Assembly: GCF_023101345.1 (NCBI RefSeq)
Contig: NZ_CP095848.1
Location: 1,921,501-1,985,500 of the forward strand
Reading direction: 5' to 3'
DNA: 64,000 nucleotides
Source: Hymenobacter sublimis
GTDB taxonomy: Bacteria; Bacteroidota; Bacteroidia; Cytophagales; Hymenobacteraceae
The translations under genes and the position numbers were made by a program. Of this stretch, positions 17,510-26,946 are shown piece after piece. Within the stretch, counting starts at the first letter, position 1. Every line of letters begins with the position of its first letter. The notes under the pieces were generated by a model that ran no database searches, was not told the DNA's origin, and worked only from the letters and a program-made list of their open reading frames with translations.

Positions 17510-18122
17510 TACTCCGGCCACCTTGCGTTGCAACATGCATAGGCGCCAGAGTGCATCAGTGACTCTATCTTAACTTGCTGTTAATTTTGTATTATTAAGA
17601 TAATATATTTTTAATTATATATAAATGTGCGCTAAATCAAGCTCTTATGAAGTTTATTAAATTTGATAATTGTATTTTTGACGAAATTGAGGTGGGCAAC
17701 ACGTGAAGTTGAATCGAGGAAAACGTGCCCGCTTTTAGCAGCGAAAAAGAGGATAATTTGTTTGATGGCTGGCCCAGGCCTAGCAAGTGAGATGGGTACT
17801 CCGGCTGCTTTTCTGAAGGTAGCGGGAGAAGGAATAGGAGTAAGGATGCTGTTTGCTCACTCTACAGTAGTGGTCAACGATGGGGCTTCCCACGAAGAGG
17901 GGAAGAGTGGGCGTTTCATAGGGCAGCGGCGGCGGTTTACTACATGCCGGACGCTCAGATAGGAAGCGCGACGGGAAGAGAAAAAAACACGATTCCGCAA
18001 CTGCGGGAACCACACTAGCGCACTACACTACCCAGTCTGCTGCCTGGCATATTGGCTTACCAAAACGAGGGTAGCCCGCGCAGTAGCGGCTTACCCCACA
18101 CCTTCACCAAACTTCTTTTGAA
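17510..18122. other. 613-base gap between the two glycosidase genes
   Basis: The first 150 bases are very AT-rich (about 17575-17670) and may carry the promoter of the second glycosidase. Short frames on both strands (for example 17663-17962 +) show no family resemblance and poor codon usage, so no gene is called. Confidence 0.5.
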
Positions 18123-21100
18123 ATGGGGAAATTTTCCAGATGGATGGCGCTGCTTGCCTATGCTGTATGCTTTTTGCTGGCCCTCACGGCCCGGGCCCAA
18201 AGCGAAACGCGGGTCAGTATCACTACCATTACACCCAGCGTAAACACGGGCCAAGACTACTCGCCCTGGCTGAATGACAACCTAAACGAGTTGGTCCGCA
18301 ACCACTGGGACCCTACCAACTTTCAGTACATCGACGTGACGCTTCGGCTGGCCCAGCGCACGAACGTGAGTCGGCTGCGGCTCTATGATTTCGAGGGTTC
18401 CTTCGCCGATAAGCCCGCTTCCATTTACGCCCTCAATGGTACCCAGCGCACCTTGCTGGGTACCTTCACCGGGGCCCTTTACCAGCAGTGGGTAGAGCTG
18501 GCCGTAGCCACGCCGGTAGCCGCCGATGCCATCATTGTGCGGAAATACTGCAACAACCTGCCGCACAAGATTCAGGTGTTCGGGTATGCCAGCGGCACCG
18601 CTAGCCCCGCCCCGGCGCCTACCCCAACTCCTGCGCCAACCCCGACCCCGAGTCCCGCATTACCGCAGGCAGTTATCAGCTTCGGGGCGCTGGCGGGCAA
18701 AACCGTGGGCGACGCGCCATTTGCGCTTAGCGCCACCAGCACCAACTCGGCTACGCCCATCACCTTTACCTCGTCCAATCCGGCGGTGGCTTCGGTTTCC
18801 AACGCCGGCGGGCAGTGGCAGGCCACGGTGGTCGGGGCAGGTACTACCACCATTACCGCCTCACAGGCGGGTAGTGCTGCCTACCTGGCAGCCGCTAACG
18901 TAAACCAAAACCTAACCGTGCAAGCTGCGCCGGCCCCGGCGCCTACCACGCCCGCGCCCACTACGCCGAGCACGCCCAGCACTGCGGCCCGGGCAATCAA
19001 ACTCAAGCAATCCTTCGGGGTGAATGCCTTTGAGTGGGACCTGGAAGACCCCAACCGGCCCTGGGAGGTGGAAGCCGCGCGCCTGGCCGGCGTGAAGAAC
19101 TTCACCGGCATCCGCCACTACCTCGACTGGGAGCGGCTGGAATCCTCGGAGGGCAGCTACACGTTCAACCCTACCCATAGCGGGGGCTGGAACTACGATG
19201 CCATGTACCAGCGCCTCAAGACCGAAGGCGTGGAAGTGCTGGCCTGCATTAAAACCCTACCGGGCTGGTTGCTGAACACCTGGCCCGCCGACCAGCGCGA
19301 CAACGAAAACGTGCCCGTGCGCGGGGGCGCTGACTTCAGCAACCCCGCTTCCTACCGCGAGCAGGCCCGCATGGCTTTCCAGTTTGCCGCCCGCTACGGC
19401 CGCAACACTGGCCTGAGCCGCAGCCTCGTGACGGTGAATACTACCCCGCGCTGGCCCGGCGACGGTATTAATGAGGTGAAGATTGGCCTGAACCTGATTA
19501 CCTACGTGGAGTGCGACAACGAGCGGGACAAGTGGTGGAAGGGCGCCAAAGCCTACCAGACGCCCGCCCAGTACGCGGCCAACCTCTCGGCTTTCTACGA
19601 TGGGCACCGTAACACCATGGGTTCAGGCATTGGCGTGAAAAACGCTGACCCCACCATGCAAGTGGTGATGGCCGGCCTGGCCAAGCCCGACCCCGAGTAC
19701 GTGAAGGGCATGGTGGAGTGGTGCCGCCAGCACCGCGGCTACCGCCCCGATGGCAGCGTAAACCTCTGCTGGGACGTCATCAACTACCACAACTACTCCA
19801 ACGACGCCGGCACTTCCCAAGGCGGCAACTCCACCCGCGGGGCGGCCCCCGAGGTGTCGGATGCGGCGCCGGTAGCGCGCAGCTTCGTGCAGATGGCCCG
19901 CCAGTACTGCGGCAACATACCCGTCTGGATTACCGAAACGGGTTTCGACACCAACCAGGGCAGCCCGTTCAAGGCCATTGCCATCGGCAGCCGCTCGGTG
20001 CAGGAAACCCAGGCCGACTGGCTGCTGCGCACGGCCCTGCTCTACCCGCGCTACGGGGTGGAGCGCGTGTTCTTCTACCAGCTCTACGACGACAACCCGG
20101 GCAGCTCCACCCAGTTTGCCACCATGGGCCTGCTCAACGCCGACCGCACCCCGCGCCTGGCTACCCAGTACTTGCGTCAAACCAACCAGCTGCTGGGCGA
20201 ATACACGTTCAAGGAAACCCTGAACACCGACCCCGTAGTGGACCGCTACGAGCTGAACGGGCAGCAAGCCTACGCCCTGGTAGTACCCGACGAGCGGGGC
20301 CGCACCGTGCAGTACACCCTCAACCTGGGCACCGCCGCCTACGCCGATGTGTACCGCCCCGGTGCCAGCGCTATGGCTGTGCAGCGCGTGAACCTAACGA
20401 ACGGGCAGCTGAGCCTTCTGGTGACGGAAACGCCGCTGTTTGTCCTGCCGGCGGCGGGTAGCACCAGCAGCACCCCGCCAGCTACGTCGGCGCCGGCTGT
20501 GTGCTCAGCTACCGGCACTATCCTGCGCGAGCAATGGAACAACGTGGGCGGCTCAGCCGTGGCCGACATTCCGGTGCAGACCGCGCCGGCCAGCACTAGC
20601 CAGCTCACCCAGTTTGAAAGCAGCCGCAACCTCGGCGACAACTACGGGGCTCGGATCCGCGGCTACCTGTGCCCGCCCCAAACTGGCGCCTATACCTTCT
20701 GGATTGCCGGCGACGACAACTGCGAGCTGTGGCTGAGCCCCGATGGTGACCCCGCCCGCAAAGTGCGGATTGCCTCGATAAACGGCTACACCAACTCGCG
20801 CGAGTGGAACAAGTACGCCAGCCAGAAATCAGCCCCCGTTACCCTGACGGCCGGTCAGCGCTACTACATTGAGGCCCTGCACAAAGAGCAAGGCGGCGAC
20901 GACCAGGTGTCCGTGGCTTGGCAGCTGCCTGATGGCACCATGGAGGGCCCCATTCCGGGCAGCCGGTTGTCGCCCTACACGGGCAGCAGCGCCCGCCTGA
21001 CGGCCACGGCCAGCAGTGCTCAGCTAGGCGACGGCGCCGCGGCCCGCGTAACGGCCAGTGCCGCTGAGGACCTAGCCTTCACGGTAGCGCCTAACCCATT

Positions 21101-21329
21101 CAGCACCAGCAGCGAAATCACCTTCCGCCCGCTAACAACCGGCCGGGTTACCCTGGCCGTGTACGACCTGCAGGGCCGGCTGGTGCGCCAGCTCCTAACT
21201 GGGACCGTGGAAGCCGGCAGTACGCAGCGCGTTACGCTGCACGCCCAGGGCCTGCCCACCGGCGTGTACCTCGTCCGGCTGACCACTCCCGCCGCCGTGC
21301 TCAACCAACGGGTAGTGCTGTCAGAGTAG
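18123..21329 (+). CDS. Multidomain secreted glycosidase with PA14 and T9SS sorting domains
   Basis: This 1068-residue protein is built of a signal peptide (LLAYAVCFLLALTARAQ), a discoidin-like N-domain (about 25-155), a Pro/Thr-rich linker, an Ig-like Big domain (about 180-265), a second linker, a TIM-barrel catalytic domain (about 285-700), a PA14 domain (about 795-940; GYLCPPQTGAYTFWIAGDD) and a C-terminal type IX sorting domain (about 990-1068; PNPFSTSSEITF, VYDLQGRLVRQL, GVYLVRL). Candidate clan GH-A acid/base E467 (ECDNERD) and nucleophile E605 (WITETGFD) are present. Discoidin and PA14 modules usually bind carbohydrate. The sorting domain predicts type IX export to the cell surface or medium. 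The substrate is unknown; the neighbouring polysaccharide cluster suggests the cell's own polymer. Confidence 0.87.
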   Translation: MGKFSRWMALLAYAVCFLLALTARAQSETRVSITTITPSVNTGQDYSPWLNDNLNELVRNHWDPTNFQYIDVTLRLAQRTNVSRLRLYDFEGSFADKPASIYALNGTQRTLLGTFTGALYQQWVELAVATPVAADAIIVRKYCNNLPHKIQVFGYASGTASPAPAPTPTPAPTPTPSPALPQAVISFGALAGKTVGDAPFALSATSTNSATPITFTSSNPAVASVSNAGGQWQATVVGAGTTTITASQAGSAAYLAAANVNQNLTVQAAPAPAPTTPAPTTPSTPSTAARAIKLKQSFGVNAFEWDLEDPNRPWEVEAARLAGVKNFTGIRHYLDWERLESSEGSYTFNPTHSGGWNYDAMYQRLKTEGVEVLACIKTLPGWLLNTWPADQRDNENVPVRGGADFSNPASYREQARMAFQFAARYGRNTGLSRSLVTVNTTPRWPGDGINEVKIGLNLITYVECDNERDKWWKGAKAYQTPAQYAANLSAFYDGHRNTMGSGIGVKNADPTMQVVMAGLAKPDPEYVKGMVEWCRQHRGYRPDGSVNLCWDVINYHNYSNDAGTSQGGNSTRGAAPEVSDAAPVARSFVQMARQYCGNIPVWITETGFDTNQGSPFKAIAIGSRSVQETQADWLLRTALLYPRYGVERVFFYQLYDDNPGSSTQFATMGLLNADRTPRLATQYLRQTNQLLGEYTFKETLNTDPVVDRYELNGQQAYALVVPDERGRTVQYTLNLGTAAYADVYRPGASAMAVQRVNLTNGQLSLLVTETPLFVLPAAGSTSSTPPATSAPAVCSATGTILREQWNNVGGSAVADIPVQTAPASTSQLTQFESSRNLGDNYGARIRGYLCPPQTGAYTFWIAGDDNCELWLSPDGDPARKVRIASINGYTNSREWNKYASQKSAPVTLTAGQRYYIEALHKEQGGDDQVSVAWQLPDGTMEGPIPGSRLSPYTGSSARLTATASSAQLGDGAAARVTASAAEDLAFTVAPNPFSTSSEITFRPLTTGRVTLAVYDLQGRLVRQLLTGTVEAGSTQRVTLHAQGLPTGVYLVRLTTPAAVLNQRVVLSE

Positions 21330-21365
21330 GTAGTCATGCCGGAGTAGCACAGCGAAATTCGTCTA

Positions 21366-21447
21366 CTGTCCTTCCGAGCAGGGCGAGGAATCTAGGTCAC
21401 ACTCCAGAGAGGCTAACCCAGATTCCTCGCGCTGCTCGGAAGGACAG
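21366..21447. repeat. TCCTTCCGAG-type palindromic repeat
   Basis: An arm beginning CTGTCCTTCCGAGCAGGGCG pairs with one ending GCTGCTCGGAAGGACAG; both carry the GAATCT / AGATTC element. It is 82 bp and begins 37 bases after the glycosidase stop. Related copies lie at 47638-47717, 51140-51217 and 57645-57722. Confidence 0.9.
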
Positions 21448-21513
21448 TTTTGCGTTTCAGGAGCATGATTTGAGCAGACAACCGAATACCAAACGGACAG
21501 TAAACCAACAGCC

Positions 21514-21604
21514 CGTCATGCTGAGCCTGTCGAAGCATCTCGACCGTTACCTCCAAACGTGCGGACGGAAGCGGTAGAGATGCTTCGACAAGCTCAGCAT
21601 GACG
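21514..21604. repeat. CGTCATGCTGAG-type palindromic repeat
   Basis: Arms CGTCATGCTGAGCCTGTCGA and its complement ending CTCAGCATGACG surround about 35 bases. Total length is 91 bp. The sequence family differs from the preceding hairpin, but the GAAGCATCTC / GAGATGCTTC core sits at the same place as its GAATCT core. Confidence 0.9.
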
Positions 21605-21652
21605 TTCTTTTTGGTGTAAGACTGCCTTACTAATTACTGTCTATATCCCTTT

Positions 21653-21760
21653 TAGGCCGTCCTGCAGAGGCGCAGCCGAAGCATCTGGCGTGCTGACGTT
21701 GCCAAACTAACCCAACGATTCGAGCGAGATGCTTCGGCTGCGCCTCTGCAGGACGGCCTA
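21653..21760. repeat. TAGGCCGTCC-type palindromic repeat
   Basis: Nearly perfect arms of about 34 bases, starting TAGGCCGTCCTGCAGAGGCG and ending CTCTGCAGGACGGCCTA, enclose about 40 bases. It also contains GAAGCATCT / AGATGCTTC, linking it to the previous repeat. It is the third hairpin in the 579-base gap between convergent genes. Confidence 0.9.
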
Positions 21761-21908
21761 TTAGCTTACTAATCCGCCGCTTTGGTGCGGACAGCAATGG
21801 ACGGGAACGGTGCAAAGATGTGCTCCGGCATTATGGTCTTCAATCGGAGACAGTACTAGTTGGCGGCTCCTAACTCTTTTCGCCCGTAGGAAAGCGCGAC
21901 ACCCTATT

Positions 21909-23258
21909 TCATAAGGTAGGGTTGCGGTTTGTGATAAGTCTCACCTTTTGAAACAGCACGGTGAGGCGGCTGCGAAACTCGGCCAGGGCCAGCGGAAACG
22001 TGTCCTGGTAATGCAGGGGTAGGTATTTATTGAGCACCCAGTAACCGTAGCCCAGACTGGCTACCAGCGTGAAGGCCGAGGCCACCGCCGCCCCGTAAAT
22101 GCTATCCGTGAGCTTGATGCACAGAATGTCGGCGGTGGTGTTGATAGTCAGGGCAATAAGGACCTTAATGAGGTTGAGCTGGGGCTTGTTGATGATGTCG
22201 AGGGTGACGCCCAGAAACCGCTCAATGGGGAAGAGCAGGGCGCATATAATCATGATGCGGTAGATGTTGGCTGCTTCGGTGTGCACGTATTTCTGCCCGC
22301 CAATGGCCAGCACAATCACATCGGCAAACACCAGCACGCCCAGCGTAATCGGGATGAAGATCAGGGTGAGGGAGCCGGCGTATTTCTTGAGCGTGTGGGC
22401 TACCTCATCGTTGCGCTTGCGGTTCACGGCCGCCGACATATCGGGCATGGCCGTAGCCAGGCCGCTGCGCAATGGAATTTCAATGATTTCGAGCAGGCGC
22501 TGAGGCAGGTTGTAGACGGCCAGGGCGGCCGGCCCCAGCATAAACTTGATGATGAAGGTATCGGAGCTGCGCAGCAGGGTAGCGCACAGAAACGTGCCGA
22601 AGCTGTACTTACCGAAGTGAAACACCTCCCGCACGCACTCCATCGTTTTGTGCCGAATTGCGCCCAGCCGGGCCCAGCCCATTACCAGCGTTACCACGCT
22701 CGTGAGCAGGGAGCTAGCCAGAAACGAGTACACAATGCCCAGCAAGCTGATTTTCCCGAGCCAGTAGAGCAAAACCGTCAGCAGAATAAAGGAGCCCTGG
22801 TTGAGCAGCCGAATCGTCAGGATGGCATCGAAGCGCTGCTCGGCCTGCAGGAGCCACACGGCCACGTTGAACGGCAGCGTAACCACCAAGCTCAGGCCGA
22901 AGTAGCTGAGCAGTAGCAGCACGCCGGCATCGGTGGTGTAGGGGGCCAGCGGTAGGGTTGCCAGGTTGAGCACCACGAAAAAGCCCGTGACCAGCAGGCC
23001 AATAAACCACGACGAGCCAGCTACGGTGGTCTGGCGGGCCAGGTCGGCGCCGGCGTAAAACTTAATCAGGGGCGTTTGCAGCAGGCCTGTGCGGAAGGTG
23101 TCGAGCAGCAGAAAGGCAAACTGAAAAAACACCCAGTTGCCCATATCTGTCTCGGGCAGAAAGCGGTACAGGATGCTGTAGGTCAGGATGCTGAACACGG
23201 CCATCACGCCGTTGCCGGTCAGGGATAGTACGTGTCGGTTTTTAAAGACGGCGAGCAT
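21909..23258 (-). CDS. Wzx-like polysaccharide flippase
   Basis: The 449-residue protein is an integral membrane protein with about 12-14 hydrophobic helices, starting with SLTGNGVMAVFSILTYSILY, and matches the MATE/MOP-type polysaccharide transporters. Wzx flips undecaprenyl-linked repeat units from the cytoplasmic to the periplasmic face, where a Wzy enzyme polymerises them. It is the last gene of the minus-strand cluster, 68 bases after the glycosyltransferase, and a Wzy-like protein is encoded in the same cluster. Substrate specificity cannot be read from sequence. Confidence 0.87.
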   Translation of the reverse strand: MLAVFKNRHVLSLTGNGVMAVFSILTYSILYRFLPETDMGNWVFFQFAFLLLDTFRTGLLQTPLIKFYAGADLARQTTVAGSSWFIGLLVTGFFVVLNLATLPLAPYTTDAGVLLLLSYFGLSLVVTLPFNVAVWLLQAEQRFDAILTIRLLNQGSFILLTVLLYWLGKISLLGIVYSFLASSLLTSVVTLVMGWARLGAIRHKTMECVREVFHFGKYSFGTFLCATLLRSSDTFIIKFMLGPAALAVYNLPQRLLEIIEIPLRSGLATAMPDMSAAVNRKRNDEVAHTLKKYAGSLTLIFIPITLGVLVFADVIVLAIGGQKYVHTEAANIYRIMIICALLFPIERFLGVTLDIINKPQLNLIKVLIALTINTTADILCIKLTDSIYGAAVASAFTLVASLGYGYWVLNKYLPLHYQDTFPLALAEFRSRLTVLFQKVRLITNRNPTL

Positions 23259-23326
23259 CAGGCAAGGGGGCGTAGAGGTGGGAACAGGGCCGCGGGCAGC
23301 CCGCAGCCGTAGGGGAGTGCGCGGTG

Positions 23327-24574
23327 TCAGGCAGAAACCAGGGTGGCAGTAGGCGCGGCCGGCGCGGCAAGAGCACCCGCCGAAGCTGCCCGGATGGCCG
23401 CGTAAATCTGCCGGACGCTGTTTTCCCAGGTATGGGTAGCGGCAAACGCGGCGCGGCCCTGCCGAAGCTCCTTAGAGTCTTCGGCCAGCGCCTGCTCAAT
23501 CAGCCGCACGTAGTCAGCGGCCGACTCGGCCAGGTAAGTATAGTCGGCGAAGATGTCCATGGCCTGGGTGCGGGTAGCCACCACGGGCTTGCCCAGGGCC
23601 AGGTACTCGTCAATCTTGCGCGGGTAATTGCCGATGGTCATGTCGTTGACCAGCTGGGGGTTAAGGCACACGGCAAACTCCCGAATGTAAGCCGGTAGCT
23701 CCTCGGGCGCCTTCGGCCCGAGGAAGTGGACGTTGGGTAGCTGGTGCAGGGTGCTGGCCTTGAACGCCTCATCCTCGGGGCCCACCAGCACTAGGCTCCA
23801 GGTGGGGCGCTGCTCGGCAAGTTGCTGAAGCAATGCCAAGTCAAGCCGCAGGCTCACCAGCGCCCCCACGTAGCCAATCAGCGGCCCCGGAATGCCGGCC
23901 AGGTCGGCTGGGGTGGTAGCCTCGGCGGCCGGCGCTGGCGCTACGTCGCAGCCCTGGCCCACGTAGTGGGAGTTGGGGTTATAGCGCCGGCAGTAGGCCG
24001 CCAGGTAGCTGGAATTGGCCACGCACACGTCGCTCTTGGCAATAAGCTGGGGCTCCAAGTGGCGGCCGTGTTTGCGCCAGTAGTCCACGGCCAACATGTA
24101 GTCGCGGGAGTAGTACACGCTCACGGCGGGCTGGAGCAGCTCTTTCAGGTAGAAGCTGCGGAAGATGTCGTTGTCGTTGAACAACACGAAATCCTGGAAA
24201 TCCAGGGCCGTGATGCCGCGCCGGATGGCCCGGGCAAAGCGGCGGTTATTCAGCTTGTTGAACACGGTGTACACCGGCGAAGGTGGCAGCCAGTTGATGG
24301 ATTCGGCAATGGTATCCGGGGTGAGCACCCAGAGGTTTTCGCCCACCGTTTCCAGGGCCTGCTCCTGCCCTCGAAGTATGCGCAGGCGGCGCTGAATCCG
24401 GGCTTCGTGGCGGTGCTTGAGCACCGTGTTGCGGTCCAGGGGCGAGTTGACGTAGAGCACCCGGTTGTGGCGGGCAAACTCCAGGGCAATGTTCTTGCAG
24501 TTGCTGCCGATTTCGGTGTCCCAGGGCTGCTGCCCCACCACCACTATATCACGACCTTGTATCGGGCTTTCCAT
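23327..24574 (-). CDS. Glycosyltransferase, GT-B fold (GT4/TuaH-like)
   Basis: The 415-residue soluble protein has a Rossmann-like N-half (DIVVVGQQPWDTEIGSNCKN, FARHNRVLYVNSP) and a C-half with GPLIGYVGALVSLRLDL, WSLVLVGPEDE, PNVHFLGPKAPEELPAYIRE and the nucleotide-sugar region GNYPRKIDEYLALGKPVVAT. These are features of GT4-type retaining transferases. The start resembles teichuronic-acid TuaH-like enzymes. It probably adds one sugar of the repeat unit on the cytoplasmic side. It starts 12 bases after the GT14 gene, suggesting one operon. Confidence 0.85.
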   Translation of the reverse strand: MESPIQGRDIVVVGQQPWDTEIGSNCKNIALEFARHNRVLYVNSPLDRNTVLKHRHEARIQRRLRILRGQEQALETVGENLWVLTPDTIAESINWLPPSPVYTVFNKLNNRRFARAIRRGITALDFQDFVLFNDNDIFRSFYLKELLQPAVSVYYSRDYMLAVDYWRKHGRHLEPQLIAKSDVCVANSSYLAAYCRRYNPNSHYVGQGCDVAPAPAAEATTPADLAGIPGPLIGYVGALVSLRLDLALLQQLAEQRPTWSLVLVGPEDEAFKASTLHQLPNVHFLGPKAPEELPAYIREFAVCLNPQLVNDMTIGNYPRKIDEYLALGKPVVATRTQAMDIFADYTYLAESAADYVRLIEQALAEDSKELRQGRAAFAATHTWENSVRQIYAAIRAASAGALAAPAAPTATLVSA

Positions 24575-24586
24575 AAATAATACGGG

Positions 24587-25468
24587 CTAGGAAACGGGGT
24601 GGAGCGGGGCAGCCAGCAGCAGGTCGTCCACCAGGTCTAGCACGGTGGCGTCCACTTCCGGGTCGAACTTGCGGGCGAAAAGCTGGGGGCTGGCGCGCAG
24701 GGCCTCAAAATCCACGGTGGTCAGCACCTTGGGGTTGGCCCCGCCCTGGCTCCAGTCGATGTAGCGGTAGTTGTTGTTGACGATAGTCGGGCGGTAGGGC
24801 GAGTTCATCAGAATGGTCGAAATCAAGAACTCATCGGAGCCCCAGGTAAACATCGTGAAGCGGCGCAGACCCGGATTATTGTCCAGAAAATCAACCAGAT
24901 ACTGCGCGCAAGGGCGGCTGATGGTCCACCAGGAGCCGTCTTTGCCGCCGTACAAGGTGTAGGGCAGCGGAAACGTGCGCTTGGGCAGCAGCCAATTGAT
25001 GGTGGCTTGCAGGAAGTACTGGCCCTTGAAGTGGAAGTAGGTGGAGTGGTACTTCTCCACCCGCGTAATGGCGTGGGCCCACCACTCCGAGTTTTCCTCG
25101 CTCGACTCAAAGGAAAGAAAGGACCGCCCCCGGTTGCGCGCCAGAAAATCGTAGATGGTTTCGGCGGGCTTGATGGGGTAGTCTTGGGCACTCATCAGGT
25201 TGATGAAGTCATACTCGATGCCCGTGGCCAGAATTTCGCGGGTGCACTCCACAATGGCCTTGGTAAAGCGGTAGGAAGCCCAGCGCACGTACAAGCGGGT
25301 GGTAGTCAGGCGCACGCCCGGTAACTCTTCCAGAAAGGCAAACTCCCGGCGGTCGGCCTTGGCATCCAGGTGAATGTAAAAGTCGAAGCCCTCGTGGGCC
25401 AGGGCTTTCACCAGGCGGGCAAGTTGCTCGGGGCCTTTATGCGCCATTATCAGGTGGGCTATTCTCAT
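24587..25468 (-). CDS. GT14-type (core-2/I-branching) glycosyltransferase
   Basis: The 293-residue protein fits the bacterial core-2/I-branching enzyme family: MRIAHLIMAHKGPEQLARLV at the start, DFYIHLDAKADRREF, RWASYRFTKAIVECTREIL, YDFINLMSAQDYPIKPAETI and FTWGSDEFLISTILMNSPYR. Related enzymes transfer GlcNAc or xylose in inverting fashion to make branches. Its presence hints at a branched repeat unit. It is metal-independent in known members. It lies 62 bases after the upstream GT2 gene. Confidence 0.87.
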   Translation of the reverse strand: MRIAHLIMAHKGPEQLARLVKALAHEGFDFYIHLDAKADRREFAFLEELPGVRLTTTRLYVRWASYRFTKAIVECTREILATGIEYDFINLMSAQDYPIKPAETIYDFLARNRGRSFLSFESSEENSEWWAHAITRVEKYHSTYFHFKGQYFLQATINWLLPKRTFPLPYTLYGGKDGSWWTISRPCAQYLVDFLDNNPGLRRFTMFTWGSDEFLISTILMNSPYRPTIVNNNYRYIDWSQGGANPKVLTTVDFEALRASPQLFARKFDPEVDATVLDLVDDLLLAAPLHPVS

Positions 25469-25530
25469 CGCCGAGGGAAGTTGGGTGAACGGCTACCAAA
25501 CGGGCGGGTGGGGTAGAAGCAGGGCAGAAT

Positions 25531-26733
25531 TCAGGCTTTCGGAATGCTCAGGTTTCCTTCGAGGGTCTGGTTGCGGGCCGCCTTTTCCCAGGCTGCGGGC
25601 TGGGCATTGCGCAGGTAGCGCCGGAAGCCGGCAAACACGGCCAGGTTCATTAGGGTGAAGTAGAGCGGCACCAGCAGGGCTTTGCGGCTGCGGCCCCGGC
25701 TTTCGGCGCGCCAGCCCAGGTAGGCCAGTCCGTAGAACAGCACCTGCCCGGCAAAAAAGGCCGCGTAAAACCCACCCTGCACGCCAGCCAGCACCGCGCC
25801 CAGCACCAGCAGCAGCACCAGGGCCACGGGCGTAATGCTCCAGCGCAGCACCCGGTGCGACACGTACAGGAACGTTACTAGCGGCTGCCGCACCGGGTTC
25901 AGCAAGGAGCGCAGCCGTACCATGGACTGCCAGCCGCCGGCGCAAATGCGGATTTTGCGCTTCATTTCTTCAGCCAGGGAAGCCGAAGGTGCTTCCGCGG
26001 CGTAGGCGGCTGGCTCGTATACTACCCGGTAGCCCTTCTCCACAATGCGCAGGGACTGAATGAAGTCGTCCAGAATGGTGTCCTTTTCCAGGGGCTGGAA
26101 CAGGTTGGAGCGGAAGGAAACCAGCTCGCCAGCCGCCCCCATCAAGGAGTAGATTTCGGAGTCGCAGCGCTTGAGGAAGGACTCGTACTTCCAGTACAGC
26201 CCCTCGCCGGCCCCGGAGGCCGAGTTGTGGGCCAGCACCTTTTTCTCTCCCGAAACGGCGCCTACCTGCGGGTCCTGGTAGTGCTTGACCATTTCGCCCA
26301 CGGCTTCGGGGTTCAGGAAGGAGTTGCAGTCAGTGAATACCACGTAGGGCGTGCGCACAAACTCCATGGCCCGGTTTTCGGCCAAGGATTTGCCGCCCCG
26401 GAAGGGGGAGTGTAGGTGCTCTATCTGGGGGTAGCGGGTCAATACTTCGGCCGAGTTATCGGTGGAGCCATCGGTGATAAACAGGAGCCGCAGTTTCTCG
26501 CGGGGGTAGTCCAGGGCCAGGCAATTGGCGACTTTATCATCCAGAATATCGGCCTCATTATAGGCCGGCACCACCAGCGTCACCTCAGGCACAAAGGGCG
26601 CCAGCGGCCGCGCCGGCCGCACTGTGCGCGCAAGGCGGGCTAGTGCCCAGGCCACCAGACCGTAACCCACGTAGGTATAAAATGCCACGGCAAAGGCCGC
26701 CCAAAACAAGTAGAGGTACACGTTGCTCATCAT
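25531..26733 (-). CDS. Membrane-bound GT2 glycosyltransferase
   Basis: The 400-residue protein has an N-terminal membrane helix (MMSNVYLYLFWAAFAVAFYT), a GT-A catalytic domain (about 40-265) with EVTLVVPAYNEADIL, LLFITDGSTDNSAE, VVFTDCNSFL (the DxN form of the metal-binding DxD) and DFIQSLRI with KRKIRICAGGWQS, and three C-terminal membrane helices. This is the processive-type GT2 layout seen in many polysaccharide synthases, but the QxxRW motif appears only as AGGWQS, so single-sugar transfer is as likely. The start at 26733 gives the natural N-terminus. A 343-base gap with a giant hairpin separates it from the upstream GT2 gene. Confidence 0.85.
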   Translation of the reverse strand: MMSNVYLYLFWAAFAVAFYTYVGYGLVAWALARLARTVRPARPLAPFVPEVTLVVPAYNEADILDDKVANCLALDYPREKLRLLFITDGSTDNSAEVLTRYPQIEHLHSPFRGGKSLAENRAMEFVRTPYVVFTDCNSFLNPEAVGEMVKHYQDPQVGAVSGEKKVLAHNSASGAGEGLYWKYESFLKRCDSEIYSLMGAAGELVSFRSNLFQPLEKDTILDDFIQSLRIVEKGYRVVYEPAAYAAEAPSASLAEEMKRKIRICAGGWQSMVRLRSLLNPVRQPLVTFLYVSHRVLRWSITPVALVLLLVLGAVLAGVQGGFYAAFFAGQVLFYGLAYLGWRAESRGRSRKALLVPLYFTLMNLAVFAGFRRYLRNAQPAAWEKAARNQTLEGNLSIPKA

Positions 26734-26946
26734 AAAGGAGTAGCCTGAGTAGCAGAGGAAGTGCAGCGTAGCGCCGCTGGGCGCCAGCAGCTGCCAAAAC
26801 GAGGTAAAGTGAGACCTGGCGGCGTCGGCGCTAGGATTGCTGACGAGCCCGCAGACCCCGGATGAAGCCGAACACCAAGCAGGCCGCGGCAGGTAGGGCA
26901 ATGATTTCGAAAGGCATGGTTTGCTGGTGGATAAGGAAGTGACGTG

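Noticed and set aside
25493..25945. Open frame beside the GT2 gene near 25.5-25.9 kb
   Set aside because: It overlaps the C-terminal half of the well-supported GT2 gene in another frame and is Ala/Gly/Arg-rich shadow sequence.
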